From Tersicoccus mangrovi (GTDB taxonomy: Bacteria; Actinomycetota; Actinomycetes; Actinomycetales; Micrococcaceae): a stretch of 64,000 bases of DNA. Each line of letters starts with the position of its first letter. Position 1 is the stretch's first letter. The stretch spans positions 48,403 to 112,402 of the forward strand of contig NZ_JBAJMW010000011.1 of the NCBI RefSeq assembly GCF_036881825.1, in the 5' to 3' direction. This document shows, piece by piece, positions 25,864-33,628 of this stretch. The translations under genes and the position numbers were made by a program. The notes beneath the pieces were generated by a model that saw nothing but the letters and a program-made list of their open reading frames with translations, was not told the origin of the DNA and made no database searches.

Positions 25864-25962
25864 GGCCGGCCCTGGGCCCCATCGTGACGCCGCGGGCCGC
25901 CGCGGGTCCGCGCTGCTGGCGAACGATCCGGCCCCCGGGACGGCGACGAAGACAACGAGGGG

Positions 25963-26001
25963 GATAATGGACGTCGGTCCACCGATCCGTGAGGAGAGAC
26001 T
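25963..26001 (+). promoter_or_regulatory. ispG promoter and RBS
   Basis: GATAAT at 25963-25968 is a strong -10 box; AGGAG at 25992-25996 lies five bases before a TTG start at 26002. Confidence 0.55.
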
Positions 26002-27168
26002 TTGACCTCGGTCAGCCTGGGAATGCCCGCTTCGCCGCCGCCGGTGCTCGCACCGCGACGGAAGACCCGCCAGATCAAGGTGGGCAGCGTCGGTGTCGGG
26101 TCCGACTACCCGGTCAGCGTCCAGTCCATGACGACGACGCCCACCACGGACATCAACGCCACCCTGCAGCAGATCGCGGAACTCACCGCGTCAGGCTGCG
26201 ACATCGTCCGCGTCGCGTGCCCGAGCCAGGACGACGCCGACGCACTGCCGATCATCGCGAAGAAGTCGCAGATCCCGGTGATCGCCGACATTCACTTCCA
26301 GCCCAAGTACGTGTTCGCCGCGATCGAGGCCGGTTGCGCCGCGGTCCGCGTCAACCCGGGCAACATCCGCAAGTTCGACGACCAGGTCAAGGAGATCGCT
26401 CAGGCGGCGAAGGACCACGGCACGTCGATCCGCATCGGCGTCAACGCCGGCTCCCTCGACAAGCGGATCATGGACAAGTACGGCAAGGCGACGCCCGAGG
26501 CGCTCGTCGAGTCCGCCGTGTGGGAGGCGTCCCTCTTTGAGGAGCACGACTTCCACGACTTCAAGATCTCCGTCAAGCACAACGACCCCGTCGTCATGGT
26601 GCGCGCCTACGAGCTGCTCGCCCAGCGCGGCGACTGGCCGCTGCACCTGGGCGTGACCGAGGCCGGTCCCGCGTTCCAGGGCACCATCAAGTCCGCCACC
26701 GCGTTCGGTGCGCTGCTGTCCCAGGGCATCGGCGACACCATCCGCGTCTCCCTCTCGGCCCCGCCGGTCGAGGAGGTCAAGGTCGGCAACCAGATCCTGC
26801 AGTCGCTGAACCTGCGGCCGCGCAAGCTCGAGATCGTCTCCTGTCCGTCCTGCGGGCGTGCCCAGGTGGACGTCTACACGCTGGCCGACAAGGTGACCGA
26901 GGGGCTCGAGGGCCTGACCGTGCCGCTGCGCGTGGCCGTCATGGGCTGCGTCGTCAACGGCCCGGGCGAGGCCCGTGAGGCCGACCTCGGCGTGGCGTCC
27001 GGCAACGGCAAGGGCCAGATCTTCGTCAAGGGCGAGGTCGTCAGGACCGTGCCCGAGGACCAGATCGTCGAGACCCTGATCGACGAGGCGATGCGCATCG
27101 CCGAGGAGATGGGGGAGACCGGTGGCGAGGACGCCGTCGCGGGCAGCCCCGTGGTCAGCGTCAGCTGA
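26002..27168 (+). CDS. ispG: 4-Hydroxy-3-methylbut-2-en-1-yl diphosphate synthase
   Basis: Iron-sulfur enzyme of the MEP pathway that reductively opens methylerythritol cyclodiphosphate to HMBPP. The 388-residue product has a TIM-barrel N-half (VSVQSMTTTPTTDINATLQQ, VIADIHFQPKYVFAAIEAG, VRVNPGNIRKF) and a C-terminal cluster domain with cysteines 281, 284 (CPSCGR) and 316 (GCVVNGPGE). TTG start with a good ribosome binding site. It has its own promoter and is followed by a GNAT gene whose start lies close to or within its 3' end. Confidence 0.97.
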   Translation: MTSVSLGMPASPPPVLAPRRKTRQIKVGSVGVGSDYPVSVQSMTTTPTTDINATLQQIAELTASGCDIVRVACPSQDDADALPIIAKKSQIPVIADIHFQPKYVFAAIEAGCAAVRVNPGNIRKFDDQVKEIAQAAKDHGTSIRIGVNAGSLDKRIMDKYGKATPEALVESAVWEASLFEEHDFHDFKISVKHNDPVVMVRAYELLAQRGDWPLHLGVTEAGPAFQGTIKSATAFGALLSQGIGDTIRVSLSAPPVEEVKVGNQILQSLNLRPRKLEIVSCPSCGRAQVDVYTLADKVTEGLEGLTVPLRVAVMGCVVNGPGEAREADLGVASGNGKGQIFVKGEVVRTVPEDQIVETLIDEAMRIAEEMGETGGEDAVAGSPVVSVS

Positions 27169-27181
27169 GCTGAGCGCCCCC

Positions 27182-28018
27182 GTGCCGGTCGGCGTCGACG
27201 GTGTCCGTGAGCTCGGTGCCGCGGACACGGCTGCCCTGCGCGAACTCGTCGCCGCGGACCCCGTGGCGAACATCTTCCTCGACTCCCAGCTCGGCTCCCG
27301 CGGCATCGTCGCCGGGACCGGGCGGATCCTCGGGCACGTCGACGGCGGCCGACTGACGGCCGCGTGCTGGGCCGGGGCGAACGTCGTCCCCGTGGGGGCG
27401 ACGGCGGACGTCGCGGAGCCGCTCGCGGACGCCCTCGTGGCCCTGCGTCGCCGGTTCTCCTCGATCTTCGGCCCCGCCGACTCGGTCCTGCCGCTGTGGG
27501 ACGCGATCAAGGGCCGCAGCCCGCACCCGTTCGACGTCCGGCCGGACCAGCCGCTGCTCGCCGTCGGGCCCGACGTGCCCGTGCGCGGTCCCGGCCTCGT
27601 GCGGCTTGCCGGCCAGGAGGACTTCGACGTCGTGCTGCCCGCCTCCGTGGACATGTTCACCGAGGAGGTCGGGTACAGCCCCCTGCAGGCGGGGGAGCAG
27701 TCCTACCGGGAGCGGGTGCGCGGCTTCATCGCCGCCGGGCAGTGCCTCATCCACCGGGACCGCGACGGCGACATCGTGTTCAAGGCCGACCTCGGCACGA
27801 TCAGCGCCCATGCGAGCCAGATCCAGGGGGTGTGGGTCAATCCGCGGCACCGCGGTCAGGGCCTCGCCGCGGGCTTCATGGCCGACGTCGTGACCCTCGC
27901 CCGGCGCCGTGCGCCCGTCGTCAGCCTCTACGTCAACGACTTCAACACGCGCGCCCGCGCCGTGTACGAACACGTGGGTTTCACCCCGGTCGGCCGGTTC
28001 GCCACCGTCCTGTTCTGA
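27182..28018 (+). CDS. GNAT acetyltransferase with DUF4081-like N-terminal domain
   Basis: A 278-residue protein from GTG 27182. The N-terminal half (ADTAALRELVAADPVANIFL, LDSQLGSRGIVAGTGRILGH) matches the DUF4081-like domain found before GNAT domains in Actinobacteria. The C-terminal half is the GNAT fold with the CoA loop VWVNPRHRGQGLAAGFMADV and the end LYVNDFNTRARAVYEHVGF. An alternative GTG at 27122, with GGGGGAG upstream, would overlap ispG by 47 bases and add 20 residues; the shorter form fits the family better but has no clear RBS. Acceptor substrate unknown. It regularly follows ispG in related genomes. Confidence 0.85.
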   Translation: MPVGVDGVRELGAADTAALRELVAADPVANIFLDSQLGSRGIVAGTGRILGHVDGGRLTAACWAGANVVPVGATADVAEPLADALVALRRRFSSIFGPADSVLPLWDAIKGRSPHPFDVRPDQPLLAVGPDVPVRGPGLVRLAGQEDFDVVLPASVDMFTEEVGYSPLQAGEQSYRERVRGFIAAGQCLIHRDRDGDIVFKADLGTISAHASQIQGVWVNPRHRGQGLAAGFMADVVTLARRRAPVVSLYVNDFNTRARAVYEHVGFTPVGRFATVLF

Positions 28019-28025
28019 GGACCGG

Positions 28026-28526
28026 TCAGCGCAGGAAGCGGGCCGGCGCCGTGGTGCGACGGATCGCGGTGAGCTGTTCGCGCTGGTCACCGGCGCGCCG
28101 CTGCAGCCGTTGCAGGGCCGGCCGGTCCAGTCCCGCGTCCGCCGGCAGCGCCAGCAGGGTGTCCCACAGGGATTCCTTCATGTCGACCGCGGACTCCAGC
28201 GCCTCGATCTCCATCTGCGCCGCCTGGGTGCCGCGGCGGCGTAGCGGGTTGATCGGGTCGAGCCGGGCGACGGTGGCCGAGGCGATGCCGATCACCCGGC
28301 GCACCGGAGGGATCCGGTAGCCGAGCCGGCGGATCAGCGCCGCCAGGTCGCGGCGGTCGGCGTCCACGTCCGCAGTCAGGCGGCGCATCGCCGGTCCGTG
28401 CTCGGTCGACGCCCACGTGCGGCTCACCGCCCGGAAGAGACGCAGGCCGGAACCGGCGGCGAGCAGGTGGTGCACGAGGTAGGGGGCCAGTTGGTCGTCG
28501 TCGAGTCGCTCGTGTCCGTTCGCCAT
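28026..28526 (-). CDS. Conserved hypothetical helical-bundle protein
   Basis: A 166-residue protein without membrane segments, mainly alpha-helical. It opens with a helical stretch (QLAPYLVHHLLAAGSGLRLF), then ADRRDLAALIRRLGYRIPP, LDPINPLRRRGTQAAQMEIE and DMKESLWDTLLALP. The pattern resembles a family of uncharacterised actinobacterial four-helix-bundle proteins. An ATG at 28541 would add five residues. It converges with the GNAT gene, leaving 7 bases between stops. Function unknown. Confidence 0.7.
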   Translation of the reverse strand: MANGHERLDDDQLAPYLVHHLLAAGSGLRLFRAVSRTWASTEHGPAMRRLTADVDADRRDLAALIRRLGYRIPPVRRVIGIASATVARLDPINPLRRRGTQAAQMEIEALESAVDMKESLWDTLLALPADAGLDRPALQRLQRRAGDQREQLTAIRRTTAPARFLR

Positions 28527-28593
28527 ACCGCCATTGAACACGTCGCGGCAGCGCTCCGCGAGTGCGCTGGTGGCCGCCGCGGAGTGCGCCGCG

Positions 28594-29886
28594 TCAGAAC
28601 CGCGACCCGGGGGAGGGGCGGGCCTCGCCGATGGCGTTCAGCCCCTCGGGCGGGGTGCCGTTGACGAACCAGTCGCCGATGGCGCGCGCCCGGAACACCG
28701 CCGGGTTGTGGGTGGCGACGGTCTGGGCGTTGCGCCAGTGCCGGTCCAGGCCCTTCTTCGTGCTCGTGGCGGACGCGCCGGAGGCCTCGAACAGCTGCTG
28801 TGCGGCGGCGAGGGCGAGCTCGGGCACGGTCACCTGGGCCTGTTCGACGTCGACCTCGGCCCGCAGCTGCGCCGGGGTGGCCGGCGCCGGTTCCTCGCCC
28901 GCGCCGGTGGCGGCCGGGGCATCGACCAGCGCCCGGTCGAGGCTGCGGGCGGCGGCCAGCACGGTGGCCTCGGCCGCGAACGCGTTTGCGGCGATCCGGC
29001 CGACCACCTGCTGGATCAGCGGGTCCTCCCGGAACGGCAGGCCCGAGCCGGTGTTGAAGGTCCGCGTCCGGCCGGCGACGATCGTGGCGGCGTCGTCCCG
29101 GGCGGCCCGGGCGATGCCGGCGAGCACCGCGAGCAGCACGAGCTGGAAGAACGCGGCCTCGTGCACCGCCTCCGCCGAGCCGACCACCCGGTCCAGCACG
29201 TCGATGTCGTCGACCAGGACGTCGGTGAACGTGGCGGTGCCGGTGCCGGTCAGGCGCTGCCCGAACCCGTCCCAGTCGTCCTCGACGGTGACGCCGGCCG
29301 CGGTCACGGGGACGACGGCGAAGCGGCGGCCGAGCGCGCCGTCGAGGGCGGCGCTGACGCGGGTGTGGTCGGAGAAGATCGTGCCGGTCGTGTAGTACTT
29401 CGTGCCGTCGAGTCGCCAGGCGCCGGCCCCGTCCCGGCGCAGGGTGGTGTTCACCGTCCCGAGGGCGTTGCCGCCGCGCTCGGTCGAGGCGTTGCCCACG
29501 GTCTGGCCGCCGGCGATCCGGCGGTACCAGCGCCGGCGCACCGCCTCCGGCTGCCAGCGCAGCGATTCGGTGAACCCGAGGTGGGACCGGTAGAGGTGGG
29601 CGATGTTCGAGTCCGCGGCCGCGAGGTCGACCAGCAGCCGGATCACCGTCTCGACGGAGGCCCCCGCGCCGCCGTGCTCGGCCGGCACCCGCAGCGCGCC
29701 GAACCCGGCCTCGTCGAGCCACCGCACCGGATCGTGGGGGAGGGTCCGCTCCTGGTCGCGACGCAGTGCGTCCGCGGCGATGCGGGCGATGATCGGGGCG
29801 AAGCGGGCGTGCACCCGCGCGTACTCGGCGGCGGGGTCGACCGGCGGGGAGGAGGACGCGGGCGCAGGGGAAACGGTCGTGGTCAT
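28594..29886 (-). CDS. Acyl-CoA dehydrogenase-fold flavin monooxygenase (DszC/SfnC-like)
   Basis: 430 residues of the acyl-CoA dehydrogenase fold. Recognisable blocks: LDEAGFGALRVPAEHGGAGA, ADSNIAHLYRSHLGFTESLR, GNASTERGGNALGTVNTTLR, KYYTTGTIFSDHTRVSA and the C-terminal KGLDRHWRNAQTVATHNPAV. The last (RHWRN-x-x-x-x-x-x-N) is typical of FMN-dependent monooxygenases such as DszC and SfnC, which attack sulfur compounds; the catalytic Glu of dehydrogenases is absent. The substrate is probably a sulfur- or nitrogen-containing organic, and a flavin reductase must be supplied elsewhere. GGAG lies 11 bases before the ATG at 29886. Confidence 0.82.
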   Translation of the reverse strand: MTTTVSPAPASSSPPVDPAAEYARVHARFAPIIARIAADALRRDQERTLPHDPVRWLDEAGFGALRVPAEHGGAGASVETVIRLLVDLAAADSNIAHLYRSHLGFTESLRWQPEAVRRRWYRRIAGGQTVGNASTERGGNALGTVNTTLRRDGAGAWRLDGTKYYTTGTIFSDHTRVSAALDGALGRRFAVVPVTAAGVTVEDDWDGFGQRLTGTGTATFTDVLVDDIDVLDRVVGSAEAVHEAAFFQLVLLAVLAGIARAARDDAATIVAGRTRTFNTGSGLPFREDPLIQQVVGRIAANAFAAEATVLAAARSLDRALVDAPAATGAGEEPAPATPAQLRAEVDVEQAQVTVPELALAAAQQLFEASGASATSTKKGLDRHWRNAQTVATHNPAVFRARAIGDWFVNGTPPEGLNAIGEARPSPGSRF

Positions 29887-30103
29887 CGGCACATCAGCTC
29901 CATCGCACCTGGCGGTAGCACCGGCTCCGGAGAGTGGTTGCTGCGGCGTCGTGGAGCCAGGTCTCTCGGCCGCTCGGGATGGTGGGCGCCCCCGGGGGGA
30001 CACGCTCAGCCCAGACGACGACCGGGTGCTGTCGCAAGTCCGCGGTGGCGCGCACGGGACACACGAGGTCATACACCGCTGGACAAGAAACCCAAAGGTT
30101 GCG

Positions 30104-30115
30104 TATTCTGATGCC
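30104..30115 (+). promoter_or_regulatory. Leaderless promoter of the ArsR-type gene
   Basis: TATTCT at 30104-30109 is followed by 6 bases and GTG 30116; no ribosome binding site. An ATG at 30111 is in another frame. Confidence 0.5.
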
Positions 30116-30454
30116 GTGGACGACGGGTTCACCGCCATCGCCCATCCGGCCCGACGGGCCCTGATCGGCGAGCTGGCGGAACGGAACGACCAGACGCTGT
30201 TCGAGCTGACCATCCGGCTGCTCGAGCGGCACGGACTGCCCCTGACCCGGCAGGCCGTCGCCAAGCACGTCGGCGTCCTCAAGGAGGCCGGTGTCGTCAC
30301 GGTCAGCACCCGCGGCCGGACGACCATCCATCACCTGCACGCAGGCGCGCTCGCGCCCGTCCGCGACTGGTTCGCCCGCCTCCCGGAGGCCGGAGCCACC
30401 CGCATCGAGAACCCCACCGAGCACCCCATCACGTCCACCCGGGAGCAGCCATGA
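30116..30454 (+). CDS. ArsR-family winged-helix regulator
   Basis: A 112-residue DNA-binding protein: FTAIAHPARRALIGELAERN, the recognition helix region TRQAVAKHVGVLKEAGVVTV and the wing RGRTTIHHLHAGALAPVRDW. No metal-binding cysteine pair is present, so it is of the non-metal type that often pairs with a glyoxalase-fold or AHSA1 protein. Probably leaderless. The stop overlaps the ATG of the glyoxalase gene in ATGA, so the two act together. Confidence 0.85.
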   Translation: MDDGFTAIAHPARRALIGELAERNDQTLFELTIRLLERHGLPLTRQAVAKHVGVLKEAGVVTVSTRGRTTIHHLHAGALAPVRDWFARLPEAGATRIENPTEHPITSTREQP

Positions 30455-30855
30455 TCATCACCACCATGAGCATCTTCGTCGACGACCAGCAGGCCGCGCT
30501 CGACTTCTACACCGGCCCGCTGGGCTTCGTGCCGCAGCAGGACATCCCGCTCGGTGGGCCGTACCGGTGGCTGACCGTCTCCTCGCCCGAGCACCCCGAC
30601 GGCGTCCAGATCTCCCTCGAGCCGGCCGAGCACCCCGCGGTCGGGCCGTTCCGGGACGCGCTCGTCGCCGACGGCATCCCGTTCACCAGCTTCGGCGTCA
30701 CCGACGTCGCCGCGGAGTACGAGCGCCTGCGCGGCCTCGGCGTCGTGTTCACCCAGGAACCGCTGAGCCAGGGGCCGGTCACCACCGCGGTGTTCGACGA
30801 CACGTGCGGCAACCTCATCCAGCTCGCCGCGTTGACCGGCGCCCCGACCGACTGA
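30451..30855 (+). CDS. VOC-family (glyoxalase/bleomycin resistance-like) protein
   Basis: A 134-residue single vicinal-oxygen-chelate domain protein: DDQQAALDFYTGPLGFVPQQ, RWLTVSSPEHPDGVQISLEP and FDDTCGNLIQLAAL (Asn-Leu-Ile-Gln with the C-terminal ligand of the fold). Members include glyoxalase I, extradiol dioxygenases and resistance proteins, and the substrate cannot be told. Overlap with the ArsR-type gene suggests the regulator responds to the substrate or a related toxic compound. Confidence 0.82.
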   Translation: MIITTMSIFVDDQQAALDFYTGPLGFVPQQDIPLGGPYRWLTVSSPEHPDGVQISLEPAEHPAVGPFRDALVADGIPFTSFGVTDVAAEYERLRGLGVVFTQEPLSQGPVTTAVFDDTCGNLIQLAALTGAPTD

Positions 30856-30912
30856 TATGTAGCTCGGTTCGTCAACGCCGCCCACCCCCACCTCAAGGAG
30901 GAAGAGCCGGAT

Positions 30913-31002
30913 ATGGCAGGGCGCATGCCAGCGAATCTCGGACCCGACCGACGTCTGGTAGCCTCGCCGCAAACGATCGTCTACGGCGGAGCCGCCTCGT
31001 GA
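30913..31002 (+). CDS. Possible 29-residue peptide or gene remnant
   Basis: ATG at 30913 follows AAGGAGG at 30895-30901 with 11 bases between. The frame encodes 29 residues (MAGRMPANLGPDRRLVASPQ, then a short tail) without membrane segment or motif. The strong ribosome site suggests either a real small protein or the 5' stub of a gene lost at the island boundary. Confidence 0.25.
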   Translation: MAGRMPANLGPDRRLVASPQTIVYGGAAS

Positions 31003-31047
31003 TCGCCGAAAAAGTCGGCGCATCGTTCCGCTACCCACGACGCACTA

Positions 31048-31257
31048 TCAGTCATTGTTCCACTGGCGCTCGGCTTCCTGCCCAGCGAGCGCAAGCGGCC
31101 TGCAACTCGCCGCTGATTCGCACAGCCGCGTTGGTTGGCACAGGGCCGCGCTGACGACCGCGGTCGTGACGATTACCCCTTTGCGGTACCGGCTCATCAT
31201 CAGAACCGCTGTCAACGTCACGATGATAACGAGCACAAGGACGAATGGCGCGACCAC
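31048..31257 (-). CDS. Possible small membrane protein or remnant
   Basis: From GTG 31257 the frame encodes 69 residues with one strong membrane segment (FVLVLVIIVTLTAVLMMSRY) followed by a basic patch and an ordinary-looking tail with several cysteines. The frame stays open 17 codons upstream of the GTG with compatible residues but has no better start. It could be a real small membrane protein or a fragment. Confidence 0.25.
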   Translation of the reverse strand: MVAPFVLVLVIIVTLTAVLMMSRYRKGVIVTTAVVSAALCQPTRLCESAASCRPLALAGQEAERQWNND

Positions 31258-31351
31258 CGCAAGCGTGTACAGAGCGTATGCCCTGGGATCGAGCAGCGGA
31301 CCCGGGCACTATCCCGGCTCGATCGCTACAGATCAACTCAAGGCGAGCCCC

Positions 31352-31445
31352 TTGACACGTGGTTCCTGGGGGCGTTCGCTGTCTAGCGGGGCCGGCGTCG
31401 GAGAGGCCTGCCGGAAAGACATCGAGCAACACGATCGGATCGGAG
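31352..31445 (+). promoter_or_regulatory. Likely promoter region of the formaldehyde dehydrogenase operon
   Basis: TTGACA at 31352-31357 is a perfect -35 box. TTCGCT (31375-31380, spacer 17) is a weak -10 candidate, so an activator may be needed. GGAG at 31442-31445 serves the ATG at 31451. Confidence 0.4.
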
Positions 31446-31450
31446 TAGAC

Positions 31451-32617
31451 ATGAAAGCAGTGGTGTACGAGGGACCCCGTCAGGTCAGCACGAAGGACGT
31501 CCCGGACGCGAAGATCGAGCGACCCACCGATGTCCTGGTCAGGGTAACGACGACGAACATCTGCGGCTCGGACCTCCACATGTACGAGGGGCGGACTTCC
31601 TTCGAAGTAGGCCGGACGTTCGGTCACGAGAACATGGGGGAGGTCATCGAAGTCGGTAGTGGCGTGGAGAAGGTCAGGGTCGGAGACCGGGTTGTGCTCC
31701 CGTTCAACATCTCGTGCGGATTCTGTAAGAACTGCGAACGCGGCCTGACCAACTACTGTCTCACCACCCAGCCCGAACCATCATTCGCCGGAGCGGCCTA
31801 TGGGTTCGCCGACATGGGTCCCTATGGCGGTGGCCAAGCGGAGCTGCTCCGCGTGCCTTTCGGTGACCACAACGCGCTGCGCCTGGGCGAGGATGCGGAG
31901 GAGAGGGAGAACGATTACGTCATGCTCTCTGACATCTTCCCCACCGGCTACCATGCCACCGAGATGGCCGGCGTGATACCCGGCGACAGCGTTGTGATCG
32001 CTGGGGCGGGTCCGGTCGGATTGATGGCCGCCCTGTCCGCGATGATCAAGGGCGCAGCAAAGGTGATGGTGGTCGATCGCCACCCTGACCGGCTCGCGCT
32101 GGCCGAGCAGATCGGTGCGATTGCCATCGACGACTCCAAGGTCGACCCCGTGCAGGCTGTGCTGGACGAGACGATGGGGCTCGGAGCTGACCGTGGTTGC
32201 GAATGCGTGGGCTACCAGGCCCACGATCCCCAGGGCAACGAGGACACCGCCGCCACGCTGAACATGCTCATCAACTCGGTGCGTTTCACCGGAGGAATCG
32301 GCACCGTTGGCGTGTTCGTTCCCCAGGATCCGGGGGCCAAGGGCGAATTGGCCAAGCAGGGCAAGGCGGCCATCGACTTCGGAACGCATTGGTTTAAGGG
32401 GCAGACCATGGGGAGCGGTCAGGCCCCGGTCAAGCGGTACAACCGCCGGCTGCGAGACTTGATCGCGGCCGGGAAGGCGACCCCTTCGTGGATCGTCTCC
32501 CACGAGATCTCGTTGGACCAGGCTGCCGATGCCTACAAGAACTTCGACGCCCGGTCCGAGGGTTGGACCAAGGTCCTCATCAAGCCCGGGATGTCGACCG
32601 AGAAGAAGGCGAACTGA
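31451..32617 (+). CDS. fdhA: Glutathione-independent formaldehyde dehydrogenase-like zinc enzyme
   Basis: Medium-chain zinc alcohol dehydrogenase of 388 residues. Catalytic zinc ligands are in TTNICGSDLHMYEG and FGHENMGEV. Structural zinc cysteines lie in ISCGFCKNCERGLTNYC. The NAD motif VIAGAGPVGLMAALSAMI sits near residue 175. The long loop between the zinc and NAD parts and the end SWIVSHEISLDQAADAYKNF match glutathione-independent formaldehyde dehydrogenases (Pseudomonas putida FdhA type), which oxidise formaldehyde to formate with tightly bound NAD, rather than simple alcohol dehydrogenases. It is followed 1 base later by a DJ-1-type gene. Confidence 0.87.
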   Translation: MKAVVYEGPRQVSTKDVPDAKIERPTDVLVRVTTTNICGSDLHMYEGRTSFEVGRTFGHENMGEVIEVGSGVEKVRVGDRVVLPFNISCGFCKNCERGLTNYCLTTQPEPSFAGAAYGFADMGPYGGGQAELLRVPFGDHNALRLGEDAEERENDYVMLSDIFPTGYHATEMAGVIPGDSVVIAGAGPVGLMAALSAMIKGAAKVMVVDRHPDRLALAEQIGAIAIDDSKVDPVQAVLDETMGLGADRGCECVGYQAHDPQGNEDTAATLNMLINSVRFTGGIGTVGVFVPQDPGAKGELAKQGKAAIDFGTHWFKGQTMGSGQAPVKRYNRRLRDLIAAGKATPSWIVSHEISLDQAADAYKNFDARSEGWTKVLIKPGMSTEKKAN

Positions 32618-32618
32618 T

Positions 32619-33188
32619 ATGGCCGAGACGCTGCAGGGCAAGAGAGTCGCCATCCTCGCCGCCGACGGGGTCGAGCGAGTCGAGCTCGAGCAGCCCCGCG
32701 AGGCGCTGGAACGGGCCGGCGCTCAGACAGAGGTTCTCTCGATCCATGACGGTGAGATTCAGGCCCGTGAGAACGACCTGGATGAAGCGGGCACGTTCAC
32801 CGTCGACGGGTTGGTCGCCGACGCCTCGGTGGGCGACTACGACGCCCTGCTTCTCCCGGGCGGCACGGTGAACCCCGACCAGCTCCGGGTCGACAAGGAC
32901 GCCGTTTCCTTCGTCCGCGAGTTCGTCGAGAGTGGCAAGCCCGTGGCGGCGATCTGTCACGGGCCGTGGACGCTGATTGAGGCTGGTGTGGTCGGAGGTC
33001 GCACCTTGACGTCCTTCCCGAGCATCCGCACGGATCTCCGCAACGCCGGTGCTGAGGTCGTTGACCAGGATGTCGTGGTCGACGGGAACCTGATCACCAG
33101 CCGCTCGCCCGATGACCTGCCTGCGTTCTGCGATACGGTCGTGGTGAAATTTGCGAGCAATTCGACCCAGGAAGAGGTGACGTCGTGA
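32619..33188 (+). CDS. DJ-1/PfpI-family glutamine amidotransferase-like protein
   Basis: A 189-residue DJ-1/PfpI domain protein: RVAILAADGVERVELEQPRE, DYDALLLPGGTVNPDQLRVD and the nucleophile elbow AAICHGPWTLIEAG with catalytic Cys113 and His114. Family members (YhbO, YajL, PfpI) act on glyoxal and methylglyoxal adducts or as small-aldehyde stress proteins. The ATG follows the dehydrogenase stop by one base, and its own stop overlaps the next GTG, so it is in the same operon; a role in reactive aldehyde defence fits. Confidence 0.88.
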   Translation: MAETLQGKRVAILAADGVERVELEQPREALERAGAQTEVLSIHDGEIQARENDLDEAGTFTVDGLVADASVGDYDALLLPGGTVNPDQLRVDKDAVSFVREFVESGKPVAAICHGPWTLIEAGVVGGRTLTSFPSIRTDLRNAGAEVVDQDVVVDGNLITSRSPDDLPAFCDTVVVKFASNSTQEEVTS

Positions 33189-33487
33189 GCGTGACGAAGG
33201 GACTGCTTGTCAGGCTGGAGGCCCTGCCCGGCAAGGAAGACGAGGTCCAGGAATTCCTCGGCATCGGGCGAGGACTCGTCGAGGAGGAACCGGCCACCGT
33301 CGCGTGGTTCGCGATCCGTCTCGGCCCGTCCTCCTTCGGGATCTTCGACGTGTTCCCCGATGACGCCGGCCGCGACGCGCACCTGTCCGGCGCAGTCGCT
33401 GCCGCTCTCGGCGAGCAGACCGGCAAACTGTTCAGCGAGCCGACGATCGAGAAGTTGGACCTCCTGGGCTCCAAACTCCCCGCCTGA
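33185..33487 (+). CDS. ABM-domain (antibiotic biosynthesis monooxygenase-like) protein
   Basis: A 100-residue dimeric alpha-beta barrel protein: TKGLLVRLEALPGKEDEVQE, VAWFAIRLGPSSFGIFDVFP and the end LFSEPTIEKLDLLGSKLPA. Such small proteins act as cofactor-free oxygenases or as unknown partners. GTG overlaps the DJ-1 stop in GTGA. The last 68 bases are repeated, diverged, at 34797-34864 behind the flavin oxidase gene. Confidence 0.82.
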   Translation: MSVTKGLLVRLEALPGKEDEVQEFLGIGRGLVEEEPATVAWFAIRLGPSSFGIFDVFPDDAGRDAHLSGAVAAALGEQTGKLFSEPTIEKLDLLGSKLPA

Positions 33488-33514
33488 CACCGCAGACCGG
33501 GAGTACTGGCACAG

Positions 33515-33589
33515 AAAGGAGGGGTCGCTGCGCGCGGTGACTTCGGGCTTACACAGCCCGCTGACGTCGTGGCAGCGGCCCCTTCTTTT
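33515..33589 (+). terminator. Terminator-like hairpin with T-tract
   Basis: AAAGGAGGGGTCGCTGC (33515-33531) pairs, with two mismatches, with GCAGCGGCCCCTTCTTTT (33572-33589). A smaller inner hairpin CGGGC/GCCCG lies in the loop. The T-rich right end makes this one of the few classical terminators in the window; it closes the aldehyde operon. Confidence 0.6.
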
Positions 33590-33628
33590 GCGCCCTATCG
33601 CTAGTCACCAACAGATCGGGGAACCGCG

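Larger units (their letters stand above)
30856..31348. other. Junction into lower-GC accessory DNA
   Basis: No confident gene. The base composition drops visibly from here on. It holds a short frame with a perfect Shine-Dalgarno (30913-31002) and a hydrophobic short frame on the minus strand (31048-31257), listed separately; both may be gene remnants. Confidence 0.45.
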
